The position numbers and the translations under genes were made by a program. The notes under the pieces were generated by a model, which saw only the letters and a program-made list of their open reading frames with translations, was not told the DNA's origin and did no database searches. Shown here one piece after another: positions 30,626 through 42,430 of a stretch of DNA of 64,000 nucleotides (positions are counted from its first letter, which is position 1; every line of letters begins with the position of its first letter). The DNA is from Macrothele yani. Taxonomy: Eukaryota; Arthropoda; Arachnida; Araneae; Macrothelidae. Where the stretch lies: assembly GCA_039090855.1 (NCBI GenBank), contig CM076991.1, forward strand, positions 104,172,021-104,236,020, given 5' to 3'.

Positions 30626-31506
30626 TTAGGTGATTTCTACCCTTTATCATGCTACAGTTGTGGTAATAAAAAAGTTATTGCTTTGAAACATAAGTTTTTT
30701 AATGGTTTAGCAACAGCAATAGAGCACTAGATAATGCATATTTTATCAGCTATTTGTACACTGCCATTATTGCTACTGACACAGCTAGCTGAATATTGGT
30801 TCCAGGAGTGCAAAATGGTCAGTAGAAGTAAATTATTTTCATCTTGTTCAGTAATTTTTTTTTAATTAGTCAGTAAAGTTCTCCCATGGGGCATTTAAAT
30901 TCCTAAAAGACAGTGAGAAATGCTGCTGTGGATATGTATGGAAGAATCTTTATCTAAAAATTATGATTCAATTCACAAGTGAAAAATTGGAAGGTCTCTT
31001 GTAATGAAGAGGAAGGAAACACACCTGGTTCCCTTCCTAGCCCAAAGATAGATAGTTATGGATGCATCAACTGGGCACCTAACTGGCCTCACAATGAGAC
31101 TACAGAGTCCCTTCAGTTTAAAAAAACCCAGCTCAGCCAGCTCACTGAGGGAGATGAAAAACTAATTGAGCTAATCAGTGACACCTTTTACTTACAGCGC
31201 CTTGACATAAATAGTGGAACAAGCCTGGTGAAATTAGTTGAAGACTGGCCACAGTTGTTTTCGGGTGTTGGCCTTTTGCAACACTTTCGATTACTAACAA
31301 GCATTGATATATACAGCCAATTCTGCAAGTCAGTTGAAGATCGAAAGGCCGAACTTTTGACTTATTTTCGTGCTCAGAAAAAGACAAATTTACTGCAGCT
31401 ATTTGCAGAAGCCGATGTGTGAAATGGCAATCAAGTCATTTTGCTAATTGCAGCAGTTGCTGCATATTTTGATGAAGATGTAAAATTTCTTCTGGCAGTT
31501 TCTGAG

Positions 31507-33038
31507 GTAATTTTGAATTTATTCTATTGATTTCTTTAAACTTTATAAATCATAATGATCATTGCAATTACAACCAACATAATTGTATGAAATTTTAGCT
31601 TTTTTACAGAGAAACCAAATATTTGGAATATTTTCTTTAGTAGAGAAATGTAGTGTAAATTTTATAATTGATGATCAGTATATCTCTTAATATTGGCATT
31701 ACCCTCATATCTACTTGAATATTGTGATTTCAATAATTTGGATATTGTCAGCTGGTATACTATCACTATGTTTTAACAACCATTTCATTGATAATCGGCT
31801 ACACATCAAATGATACTGTTGTATAAGTATGAAGATCTACTAGCAGATTTTCAATAGTTTAATGTGCTATATCAGTAAGATGGGTCATTTGAGGGGGTGG
31901 GGGAGTGCGTCTCAAAAAAGTTTTGAAAGGGTGAAACAGTCTGTAGTACACTTATCTATTATTTTTCAAACATTGACCTACTTACACCAAATATATGAAT
32001 TTCTGCTAACATCTATTTTTTTGAAGAGTGCCCCACATCTATTTGGATATTACTTTTACAGATGTCTGGTGTGGATTTTTTTATGGACCTACGGATAAAA
32101 TATGTTGGTCCACAGTTGTTGTTTTTTAACTCTCTTGTAGACTTAAGTGGGTTTCCATTTACATGTGTGCACGTTGTGGAGATTTCCAACAAATTTGTTG
32201 CCCACCCTTTCATCTACAGATATCTCCCACCTTTATTTTGGGAAATACTGACCCTTGGATGCAGGAGTAACAGAAGGTGCCTTTGCGGGTAAGAAGTGGA
32301 TCTAAAATCTGACCTTTTGTTATCTGTGATCACAGATCATAATTTTTTGCCTACAACCGTGTTCTCTTCATAAGAGTTACTGGAGGTGTTTTTGGCATAA
32401 ATTAGCTTATTCAATGCAAATGGCCTTGAGCGTGGGTGGTGTAATTCAGGGAGCAGGATCATGGAAAGCCTTACCTGATTCGTTTGCAAATTCAGCCAAC
32501 ATAGAAGGCAACACGCAGCATTTTTTAATGTTAAATTATGCGTTTTCTTGGCCGTTACAGTTTTATCACTAGTAAAAGGAAGTTAAAAAAAATATCAGCT
32601 AGCTTAACTTTCTGATTGCTAGTATTCTGATCTAATGTTGGCAAAGGGATAAAGATATGGGAAGCTGTAGAGTGAAGGGCTGGGTACAACACAATATTCT
32701 TTGGCTGATAAGTCATATTAATGTTTTTAATTTACAAATAATTGGCAAAAATATTAATTTCTCCCAAGTTTTGAAGGTTTATCATGGCAAACGCAAGGGT
32801 GAGGGTGCAGTCACCTATACTATATATATATAAACAGTCTAGATGGAATAATATGCGCAAAATGAGCCTGCTTCACCCCCCCCCCCCCCCAAGCTACATC
32901 AGTCCTCAACATGCTGTATGTTTTAATGTTGGTTCCTTTTCTTATTTGTAGAATTTTAGAGCATCACTAAAATGAAGTGCAACAGTATTTTATCAGTATC
33001 TTGATTTTGTGATTCAAAAGTAATTGATTTTTTTTCAG
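31507..33038 (+). other. Intron 1 of the second cassette gene
   Basis: Non-coding. Holds a short TA repeat near 32818-32832 and a C-run near 32875-32891. No nested element recognised. Confidence 0.5.
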
Positions 33039-33310
33039 GTGCTCAATCCTCACTGTCCTCCTAATGAAGCAGTAACATCTCCATTTCTAGCTGTAAAAGG
33101 TAACACTATGATTTCCCTCTTGAATATTTTGAATTTTATTCAAACTGCGTATGGTTTTATCATACCATAAAATTTTGTTTTCTTAGAATATGATGACACC
33201 ACACGTCATATTCAGGGTATTGGCAAACATGCACTTCCAGTTTGTATGTTAAGGGAAATGCACAGTGGCCTAAAAAAAGCCTCATCTGCAATAACCCACG
33301 TTTTCTATAT

Positions 33311-33398
33311 CATAGTTTAGCAATTATTGTACATTTTCATACTGTTGTGTATTACATAGTTTAGCAATTATTGTACATTTTCATACTGTTGTGTATTA
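33311..33398. repeat. Exact two-copy tandem duplication, 44 bp
   Basis: The unit beginning CATAGTTTAGCAATTATTG occurs at 33311 and 33355. The first copy contains the TAG that ends the exon 3 frame. Confidence 0.93.
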
Positions 33399-35231
33399 GA
33401 AGAATAAACTGTCTTTTAATGGCATTAACTCATAAATTTTGAAGTAAATTACCTGCACTATTTTTAAATGTTTTGATTGCTGTGGTGAATAGCTATGTAC
33501 CTTCCCCTTTGTAGAGAGGTGAGAACAATTATGTAGACATAAAGCTTGTTAAATGAGTTTTCTTTTCCCTGTGCATCAACCTTTAAGTCGTTGCTTTCGC
33601 AAGGGAAACCAGCTATGAAAGCTGGTGTTGACTTTACCACTGTGGTACATCCGAGTTTCAACTTCCAATCTTTGTTCCTCTTTTGGACGGAGGATTAACT
33701 TGGAACAGACTATTGACTAAGATTAACTAGTCCAGTAGTTTGCTGCTAAGGAAAAGGGATTGCAAATAAAAGGTATTCATGATGAAAAAGTAAAGGAACT
33801 ATAAAGTTGTTAAATACATGAATTTCCATCAATATAGGCTAATACATTGTTATTCTCTAAAATTTTCTGGAAGAACTAGCAAATGTTCCTAATTTTCTAT
33901 TGGAACTCCTTACATATGTAAAGAAATTAAGAAAATGTTTTGTGTAAGATCGTGATTTTTATTTCTAAGATTTTTTTTTTTTTTTTTCATTTTCCGCCAA
34001 CAATAAATTATTGATATGAAGATCTCCTTTGTGCTGATTCATAAAAGTGGAGTGTTTGGCAATCAGTGACATATTGAAAAAGTTCTGCACGATTTTAACC
34101 TTTATCTTATTGTGGGTCTATATTTCAGTGTATTCTGTCCATTTGTTGCATGTGGGGAAAATCGGAAGGGCAACTCTCGATATTTGCTTCGGAGTGTGCT
34201 TCCGCATAGAGAAAACATGTGGAAGCACACTTCCAAACTATCTAATGTTTTGTCCTTTGAGTGTATGTACACACTGTGTGTGTGAGAGAGATGTGCTGTT
34301 AAAATAGATACCTTTCTAGTAACCATGCTGAGCCACCTGTCTTAATAATGCATACATTTTTTTCACCTTTTGGCTGAATTCAGCCTTTTTTAACATTGTT
34401 TTGGTTATTTTTTATATTGTTACAAAACTGAAGTTGTTCTTTTTTTGGCGGGGGGGAGGAGGGGGGTTAGTTACCCTGTTATAAAAGCAATTGAACTGTG
34501 TACGTACAACTTGAAACCAAAGAGAACTAATTTTTGTTTTCTTTAAAGAAAAAGTTTTTCTGAATCATCCTCTTTCCTACTATTGTATTACAGTATTAAT
34601 TTATTGCACTTTTCTGAAAATCAGGCTCTTATAAGAATCACTTCAAAATTTTTAGTAATTTGGACTTCTTGATGCTGCTATATAGCTCTCTGAAAACATC
34701 AATAAACTTTTTTTATTCTGACAATGTGTGACTGCTCAACCTACTGAAAATGTGATTTTGATTTTTCTGCTACAGTCCTGTGGCAGTGTCATTGTTGGAC
34801 TTATTATTATAAGGTTGTCTGATATAATAATTCCCCAAGAAGCATTTTCAGTGTGTCTTGCCAAATCTGATGTTGCACTGGTTATTTAATTGCTCTAACA
34901 AAGTTCCAACAGCCTGTGAGACACCACAGTGTGACTTGGTCAGGAAAAAAGTTAATTTTTTTGTAGTTGTAATTAATAAAATTATTTTATATTGGCTTAT
35001 ACAGGATGATTGCATATTCTGATGTGCTTAGTAATTATAATGTTCAATGCTTTTTTCCCCTCGCATCGCTAAAAAATTCAGCCTTTATTTTTTCATTGGT
35101 CAGTCTCGTGTCTGTTTCATGCGGCAAAATGCCGAACATTTTCAAAGCTTGTGAAAATATTCTTCAAGTATTGCCAGCCATACCACCTCCAAAATTGTCC
35201 AAATTTTGCTCAGGTTCATGGCCAAATGGAC

Positions 35232-35262
35232 CCGTGCATTTTCAAAGCTTGAAAATGCACGG
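35232..35262. repeat. 31-bp near-perfect palindrome
   Basis: CCGTGCATTTTC and GAAAATGCACGG flank a short AAAGCTT centre. A related half-motif TTTTCAAAGCTTGTGAAAAT sits about 100 bp upstream. It could form a tight hairpin or cruciform; purpose unknown. Confidence 0.85.
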
Positions 35263-36304
35263 ATCTTTTAGAGAAATAAAAAGCTGCAGTTCTAAGAATG
35301 ACATACTTCTTCACTTATCATTGTTTGCTGAATGTTTCTGCTTTGAAAGTTTGTGCCATGCTTTTGTTAAAATTCTGCCTAACCAATTGTTAGTATCATA
35401 TTTGGTTTTCACACTCTTAACAGTACAATGTTTTGAATTTTTAAGTATTTGCTTTATTTCACTTGTATGTATATTGTCCTCTGCATTTTTTTTATAATAC
35501 TGTATTTTTTTAATTATTGTATTCTTACATTTATGCAAGTAAAAATGTCATATCCAAACATGCCAACCTTCAAAATCTGAAAATCGGGAGATTATTACAG
35601 CTCGTAAAATCACATGAGCTCTATTTTTATCGATATTTTCCAGAAGTATTATTGGTCCACTAAAAGTTCTGGAGAACAAAACAAAAATAAAACTAAAAGC
35701 AATACCCATTTTATTGCATTGTTAGTTTTTGTATTGTAAATGTATACACCCCAGATATTTTTTTTCCTAACTTAGATAAAGATCATGTAATCTCGGTGTC
35801 CATTACGTATAGTTATTGGGGGGTGGGGGTGCAGTTTAAAAACATTCAAGCTCTTCGTATTCCTAAGGGTTGTGGTCTGTTTTTGGTTTTGGAAATTACA
35901 CTCTTCATTACGCTCCTCCCTTCCACGGATCATCCAACTCCCTACTGAAATAGGTTTTTTGGGTACATAGATTCTGCAAGATAATAAAAACGTAAAATGG
36001 CCCGCGTGCTATGGTCTTCTTTAGGTTGTGCGCGACGGCAAAAACAGCAAAAAGCATCGTACTAACATCGCCTTTCGTTACAAGGCAAGGCCAAATTTTG
36101 TCGTTAAGTGAATTCGCCGGATTTCTTGAGGCGAAGGGTTGAAAGACTGAACTGCAAGAAGGCAGGGCAGCTGCCATCTGTCAATTAATTATGGACCCTC
36201 CCCGGCATTCCTACTGCCAGAGCAGGTCAGCTCTTTGCTGAAGGTGTCATATGACAATCGGGCTAGGGGAAAAAATTTTAAAGCAAATTTTTTTGGTCGG
36301 AAGC

Positions 36305-36332
36305 TAGCGCTTAGACCGCTGCGCCACCTGGG
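36305..36332 (-). repeat. tRNA-like / SINE head fragment
   Basis: The reverse complement reads CCCAGGTGGCGCAGCGGTCT then AAGCGCT, matching the A-box end of the local SINE. No B-box or body follows, so this is a short relic. Confidence 0.55.
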
Positions 36333-37278
36333 AAGCTTTCTTTTTTGCAGATAGGAGGAGAGGACAAATACAAAACTGATGACTGCAGTTGTCGCCTTGC
36401 TTTGACGCAGAAAGAGAAAATTATTTCACAGGCGATTCAAAATCATGGTGGTGGTTGATGGAATGCTGACCATCCTAATGGCTAATTCTCGGTGAAAATC
36501 AGGAGAATTTGACATTCATCCGGAGAGTTGACACATCTGCATACCCCATATGAACTGAATTCAACTTGATATGATTTTAAATTTCCATGCCTGAGCACTC
36601 TCAGGCAGTAATTTTTGCAAAGTTATTGCTATTATCAGGGGTGAAAGAGTTCCGCCTTTTTCGGAAGTCATTTGGGAGTTCCCAAGATCGGCAGTTAATA
36701 AATGGGTAGTGAATTAATTATTTTGCAGATGGTTGGTTGGGTTTGACTTAACCAGCCACTTCGGAGATTTATAAAAATGAAAAGTTTTTTTTTTTTACAT
36801 GTCCATGATTTGACCCTTTTTTCCCCCACTACTTAAGTCTATCTTATTTTGTTCTGAAGTTGTTGGAAGCGAGTCCTGCTTCTGCAGTGAGTGTTAGCAT
36901 TATTAAAGTTACAAGCAAAAATCTTAACTAAATTTGATGACAGTAATACAAAGATCCTGATGTCTAACAGGATAGGGGTATCTTGGTTACACCATTTTAT
37001 AACTGCTGTTTGATGCAGTACAAAAGTTAAAACTGCATAATTACCATTGTTAAATTTGTTAATTTTACATAAAATTTTAGGAATTTAATATATATATATA
37101 TTATTTTTTTAGGTTCCTCTGTTCTAAACCCAGAGAACTTCATGTTAATAATTGACAGAATGTGTGTCAATAGTGTGCAAAATCCAATAAAAGCAGTGTG
37201 CATGCTGTTTTCTGCTTATTTTGTGTTTAATATTCACTACCCCTTTGAGGCAAAAGTGACATTGGAATTTTTGCAAAG

Positions 37279-38869
37279 GTTAGTATAGGAACTTTTGGAT
37301 AAAACTTTGATTTTATTGAAGTTTTTTTCTCTCCAATGTTAACAAAGTGTATAAAATATATTTTTTACATCTATAATTGTGTATGTATTGCATGATATAC
37401 AAAAATAGTGACATGTCCTTTATTGAGAATATAAACCTATTGTTTTTAAACAAAGTATAATACTAAAATAATTTTGGTCTTTTCATCTGTTCTAACCCTA
37501 AGCCTCCACTTTACCGAGGAAAATAAGTAGTCTCTCTCTTTCTTGAGGACTGGGTGTAAAAATAAATTGTGTCCACCTATTTACTAGAAGGGGTCTGCTG
37601 CTTTTCCTGGATTTTTGCAGTTGGTATCAGTCTCAGAATATAGACGTGCATGCGTATGCCATGCACGGATAGTTTCCAAATTATTAGCAGCTTTTGCAGA
37701 TAGTTTTTGCTTGTAGATTTAAAAATGTTATTTACAGCAATTAAAACACTTAAGGCTTTACTCAGATTAATATATTTACTTCTATCTCAACGAGAAATTT
37801 TCACATCTCCCGATAGGGACTTCTTTTGGTTTTACAGACTTTTCTGGCCTCTTGATTTTATCAAGGCCTGTTCTCAATATATAGGAACTGTAACAAAAGT
37901 TTCATTTACACAGAAAGACTATAAATTATATTGCCAGGTTCCTCTTGCAGTTGCTAGTTATGAAATTAAAGTCTTTTCCTTATGTATTTTATAAGTCTAC
38001 TATTTTTGAATTAAGTTGAAAATGATATTTATAATTTTTGAAAGTTCATTAACGGAACTGCTTTTCTAGATATAAAAACTTTAATTAGTCTTGTTTTTAT
38101 GAGGTTCATAGTGTTCTGGCCTTAAGGTCCATTTTACACACATTTCTGCGCATTCAGTCTTGATATACTTTTGTCCTCTCTAGAATCTGTAATGTTCTAA
38201 TAATTATTTATTGTCATATTAATTTTTCTTTAAATTATCTTATTCTATTGTTATGATTCATGGGTTTTCAGCAAGTTTTCTGTTTCAATGGTTGTGTATG
38301 CAGATACATTTAATTTTTATGCAACTCTGCTAGGTATTAGGAATCTGCTCAGTCCATGAAGGCATCAGTCTTTTATTTTTCCATGAAGGCATCAGTCTTT
38401 TATTTTTCCATGAAGGCATCAGTCTTTTATTTTTCCATGAAGGCATCAGTCTTTTATTTTTCCATGAAGGCATCAGTCTTTTATTTTCAGTTGCCCTCTA
38501 GTAATTCCACCTGCCTTGTTAATTTTCAGACCTGGCCATTGTGACAATTTTTTTTGGTGGTCTTCATTTTCTTGAGTTGACTGCAAATTTTTACCACTAC
38601 ACTTGCCAAATATTATGAACATTGTATTGTATAACCAGTATTCTTATTGTGGGATAAAAATAGTATTCAAATTGATCAAATCTTTTCCATTATTGATGGT
38701 CTTCAGGATTTCTCACTACACAAATAATTTAGTTTTTGTAATAATTTAAAATCAAACTAGTAGTGTGCTGTAAAGATACATATTATTTTTGTATATATAT
38801 TGTTACTTTTTTAGAAGCCAGAATTTTTATGATGTATTTCATTGTGTGAATTTCTCACTTTAATCACAG
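37279..38869 (+). other. Intron 4 of the second cassette gene
   Basis: Non-coding. Bounded by the donor AAAG|GTTAGT and the acceptor AATCACAG. Contains the 27-bp tandem array at 38354-38488. Confidence 0.5.
38354..38488. repeat. 27-bp tandem repeat, five copies
   Basis: The unit starts CCATGAAGGCATCAGTC and repeats every 27 bp with essentially no variation, at 38354, 38381, 38408, 38435 and 38462. Because 27 is a multiple of three it yields a repeated MKASVFYFS frame, which is not a credible gene. The near-identity implies recent expansion. Confidence 0.95.
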
Positions 38870-39009
38870 GTGCTTTGTGGGTATAAATCCTGTATGTATA
38901 TCAAAGGAAGAAAGGGAAGAAGCTTTATTCTGAAGTCAATCCAAAAATTGCAAAGTTATGGCACAAAGTAAAAGACCACAACAGTTGGCTAAAAGATATC
39001 AGACAATAA

Positions 39010-39782
39010 GTGGCACATAATAAAAAAAAAAAACATTGTCTATGATATTAGTTGATCTGTATATATATTGTTACACCAATTAAGTTTGGTTTTTTTTTAA
39101 TAAAAAATGCAATCCAGTTGATTCAGTACTTTTCCTGTGTATCTAAGCTTCAATTATATATCAGTATTTTGGTAATGGTAGTCCTAAATCTATGAAACAA
39201 TAAATTACTTTTTGCCTGAGCACATTGGAAAATATCTGTTGGTAATTTGTTTCTAGTTCTCTGCATATGCAACATTTATTTTTTTTAATACTACTGATTC
39301 CCCGGTGTCTTCAAGCCACCTGCTATACACCATTATCTCTGTAGTTTTGACATCTGTTTGTTATACTTGCAAACAACGTGCACTTTGGCTTTCTGACTCC
39401 TTCCAATTTAAACACCTACAGTGAACTGCAATTGTCACACCAGAAGTTGTAGGGACAAAAATGAAAAATGTGTTACTTTGTGCTGTCATGTAGAAATTAA
39501 CTGTTTTTAGTAGTCCTTTGGAAAAATCCGAGGAAGCTGTAACAATTTGCTCATCTAGATTTTCAATGGCATAAATATTTTGCACAGGACTTACAAGTTA
39601 AGTCATTCACCCCAGTGATCTACGTCAGTAAAACTGCATAATGCATATTGTTTCTTAGATGAAAATGATTCGACAGTACTCATTATAAGCAAGTTTGGTG
39701 GTATTTGTATTTTGACCATTACGGTAGACTAAGAGTGGCATTCTAAGGTTGACCACATTTTTGAAATCTTTACATAAATGTA
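39010..39782. other. No gene seen
   Basis: Downstream flank of the cassette gene with poly(A) and AATAAA-like runs near 39015-39030 and 39095. Otherwise featureless A+T-rich sequence. Confidence 0.5.
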
Positions 39783-40127
39783 CACTGATCAGCCACAACA
39801 TTAAAACTACCTTTTCGTGACTGTATTCCCTAGTGGAGATGGCACCTTTCAACAAGACTTGAAATAAAGGATGTAATCCATGTCACACTGCAAAGAAAGT
39901 TCAGCAATGGTTCCAAGAACATAACTGGAATTCCCTTTAATGCCATAGGCCCCAGATTCACTGGACATGAATCCTATTGAGCATTTGTGGTTTCAGTTGG
40001 AGGAAGGGGTATGAGCAGCATCACCCGCGCAATTTGCAGGAAGTGTGGGATCTGTTGCAGTCATGATACCAAGAGATGGCTACCAACATCTCATTGAATC
40101 TGTCTCATCAGGTGAAGACACATTGTA

Positions 40128-41668
40128 CACTGCTGGACAATTGCTAAGGACGGATCATAAACGGCTATATAGCGCATAAAAAAGTAAGTGTGGTTGGATG
40201 CCAAGTGAAATAAAATAATGTCAGAATGCCAGGACATTACAAGAAAGACAATTTATTGTGCTCTGAAATCCAGAAGGCTTTGGAACGTGTTCAAGGGACA
40301 AACAGGCCATTTTGTGCAGAATACGTAAACGTGAAAAAAATGCAATTACCGTCCGCAGGCGTTCCGGCGTAAGATGTCAATACGGGATATGGCCACCATG
40401 GAGGGCGATGCAAGATTCCACACGTCGTGTCATGCTTTGCACAACATTATCAAGCAGCTGTTGGGGTAATTTATCCCATTCCTCTGTCAGTGCACGGATG
40501 AGTGTGTCCTTGTTTATTGGAGGGCACTGGCGACCAGCAAGACTCCTCCCCAAAGCATCCCACACATTTTCAATGGGATTCAGATCTGGAGAACATGCTG
40601 GCCATACGAGGCGTTGAATATCCTCGCTCTCAAGACACTCCTGGACAGCGACTGTTCGATGACATGTTGCGTTGTCGTCCATGAAAATGAATCTATCACC
40701 GACAGCACCACGGAACATGCGAACATGAGGTAGCAGAACATCATTAATGTACCGTTGGCCAGTCATAGTCCCAGTTGGAAGCACATAGAGGGACGTACGG
40801 CCATTGATCATGTTGCCAGCCCATACCATGACACTACATATCGGATATCGGTCCCTTTCCTGTATGTTTGCTGGACAATATGCAGTACCACCATCACGCC
40901 AGATCAGTTGTCGTCGACAATCAGACGATAGACTGTATCTACTCTCATCTGAGAAGAGGGCAGCAGACCAGTCGTTATCAGTCCAATTGCGATGTTGATG
41001 GCACCATTGCAAACGGGCGGGACGGTGACGTCTGGACAATGGGATGCACACAACAAGACGGCGGGCGTATAGTCCTCCTTCATGCAAACGTCTGGCGATA
41101 GTTTATTGGGAGATCCGCTTGCCAGTAGCAGCCATAAACTGATTTGCTACCTCACTAGCTGTGCTGCGCCGGTGTCTTTTTGTTGATAGCACTATGTACC
41201 GATCGTCTGCAGGTGTCGTACTGCGAACACGACCTCCCCCGTGACGTTTGCTACACTCTCCATTTGTTTGAAATGATTTCCAAAGCCTTGAAACAATACT
41301 CTGGCTGACGTCGAACTCCCTGGCAACATCTGTTATTTTTCGCCCTTTTTCAATCTTGCCAATAATACGGCCACGCGTAAAATCATCTAGGTGATGTCGG
41401 GAAGACATACTGAAAATTGCAAGTTCGTCAATTGATTCTTTCCCTTTCAATTTTGCGTTTGAACAACAACGGTCAATACGCGTCAAATCCTTTATATCTC
41501 TTATCAGCGCTATGACGTCACGAACAAGTTCGGTAATCGAAAATTTGCATACGCACTACACGTCTTACTGTATCCCGCACTTATGCTAATTTCCACAATT
41601 TCCGGCCTTCCATTTTATGGTTGCTATCGTTACTATTGTCATCCGTCCTTAGCAATTGTCCGGCAGTG
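40128..41668 (-). mobile_element. Inner Tc1-like element, near-complete, TA target site
   Basis: 28-bp terminal repeats start CACTGCTGGACAATTGC (left, 40128-40155) and CACTGCCGGACAATTGC (right, reversed, 41641-41668) and differ at one position. TA dinucleotides lie on both sides (40126-40127, 41669-41670). Its length of 1,541 bp is standard for Tc1. It carries one transposase gene on the minus strand and is inserted in the outer Tc1 element. Confidence 0.93.
40377..41486 (-). pseudogene. Tc1 transposase, DD34E, one in-frame stop
   Basis: The N-terminal part (41486-41106, with an ATG at 41409 starting SSRHHLDDF) has the paired-like HTH: GRIIGKIEKGRKITDVAREF, then DVSQSIVSRLW. After GKRISQ there is one TAA (41103-41105), and the same frame continues through HEGGLYARRLVVCIP to the stop after GGHIPY at 40377. 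The catalytic residues are the Asp in FSDESRYSLS, the Asp in IFMDDNATCHR and the Glu in CSPDLNPIENVWD. Exactly 34 residues separate the second Asp from the Glu, so the triad is DD34E. The TAA differs from a sense CAA by a single base. Apart from this stop the gene looks intact, so it was recently active. Confidence 0.9.
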
Positions 41669-41711
41669 TATTATTAGGTAGGTGGTTTTAATGTTTTGGC
41701 TGATTGATGTA

Positions 41712-42430
41712 TATATTATACGGTATTTTTGAGAGTTTTACGAATTATGAAAACAAAAGCTCAAACACATTATAGATCGTGAAAAACACATGCAATTTTG
41801 CAAACATTTTTGTAAAAAAAAACTGCACCATATTTATTTAATGGGCTTTGCCGTGTTTTTTCTTAAAACTGCGGTTCAAGTCCGCCCCAAAAATTGGCTG
41901 AAGCCCTAATTAGACCAAAAAAACATATTAAGAAAAGGTCATTAAACCAAATCTAAAAAACAGTGGCTAAACATTTTTGAAAAAAAAAAACTTTGCACCG
42001 TGTTTATTTAACAGGCTTTGCCATGTTTTTTCTTTCAAATATGGTTTATCTACTGTATGAAATTTACAGTTGCTCTACTGTGTTAGGCCACATTTTCTGG
42101 TAGTTTGACCGTTTTTTATTTCCCGGTCATTAGACCGTTAATGAACATTACAGTATGGTACTGTAAAATTACAGTACTGTAAAAGAAAAACGGTCTTTAC
42201 ACCGTATTTATTTAACAGGCTTTGCCATGTTTTTTCTTTCAAATACGGTTTATCTACCGTATTAAATTTACGGTTGATCTACTGTGTTAGGCCACATTTT
42301 CTGGTAGTTTGACCGTTTTTTATTTCCCGGTCATTAGACCGTTAATGAACATATCGGTACGGTACTGTACAATTACGGTTTATTGACCGGCCACTCAGCT
42401 GCCGGTGTATCTACCGTAATTTGACCATGA
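41712..42430. repeat. ACGGT-rich tandem repeat, 2-3 copies of ~204 bp
   Basis: Two copies begin at 41996 and 42200 (CACCGT.TTTATTTAACAGG, then GCTTTGCCATGTTTTTTCTT and TAGTTTGACCGTTTTTTATT). A shorter diverged copy begins at 41826. The text is saturated with ACGGT/ACCGT and ACTGTA motifs in both senses (for example TCGGTACGGTACTGTAC). The family is unknown to me; it may be the end of a non-autonomous DNA transposon. No coding. Confidence 0.75.

Larger units (their letters stand above)
33321..37112 (+). other. Long intron or decayed spacer before exon 4
   Basis: About 3.8 kb without a gene. It contains the 44-bp duplication, a long T-tract (33970-33987), a G-rich tract (34449-34466), a 31-bp near-palindrome (35232-35262) and a SINE-head fragment (36305-36332). 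Several open frames of 60-160 codons (for example 35006-35497) have no recognisable domain and no supporting signal. Confidence 0.5.
30979..39009 (+). pseudogene. Second cassette gene, five spliced exon pieces (decayed)
   Basis: Exon 1 (about 30979-31506) encodes SYGCINWAPNWPHNETTESL, DTFYLQRLDINSG and LLQHFRLLTSI. An in-frame TGA at about 31420 is followed by VAAYFDEDVKFLLAVSE and the donor GAG|GTAATT. Exon 2 (33039-33099, after TTTTTTTTCAG) gives VLNPHCPPNEAVTSPFLAVK. Exon 3 (33187-33320, after TTTTCTTAG) continues the split codon as EYDDTTRHIQGIGKHALPVC. Exon 4 (37113-37278) gives NFMLIIDRMCVNS and SAYFVFNIHYPFEAKVTLEF. Exon 5 (38870-39009) gives CFVGINPVCISKEE and, after a one-frame change, VNPKIAKLWHKVKDHNSW plus a stop. 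Intron phases agree at the 2/3 and 4/5 joins. The reading frame ends before a clear exon 3-4 join. I recognise the overall pattern as a multicopy animal family but cannot name it. Same strand as the upstream zinc-finger gene. Confidence 0.62.
39783..41709 (+). mobile_element. Outer Tc1-like element, internally deleted, host of a nested Tc1
   Basis: Termini are inverted: CACTGATCAGCCACAACATT at the left and, reversed, CATCAATCAGCCAAAACATT at the right, each followed by AAAAC.ACCT and each next to TA (39781-39782, 41710-41711). Without the nested element, only about 390 bp remain. That piece has a frame reading LDMNPIEHLWFQLEEGV near 39955-40010, the catalytic Glu block of a Tc1 transposase (D-x-NPIE). 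The rest of the transposase is deleted. Its orientation is plus, opposite to the nested element. Confidence 0.85.

Noticed and set aside
35006..35497. 163-codon plus-strand frame
   Set aside because: Phe/Leu/Ser-rich, no domain recognised, lies within the long intron/spacer and overlaps an antisense frame of similar quality.
38356..38544. Frame with five MKASVFYFS repeats
   Set aside because: 27-bp tandem repeat in an intron; in-frame only because the period is divisible by three.
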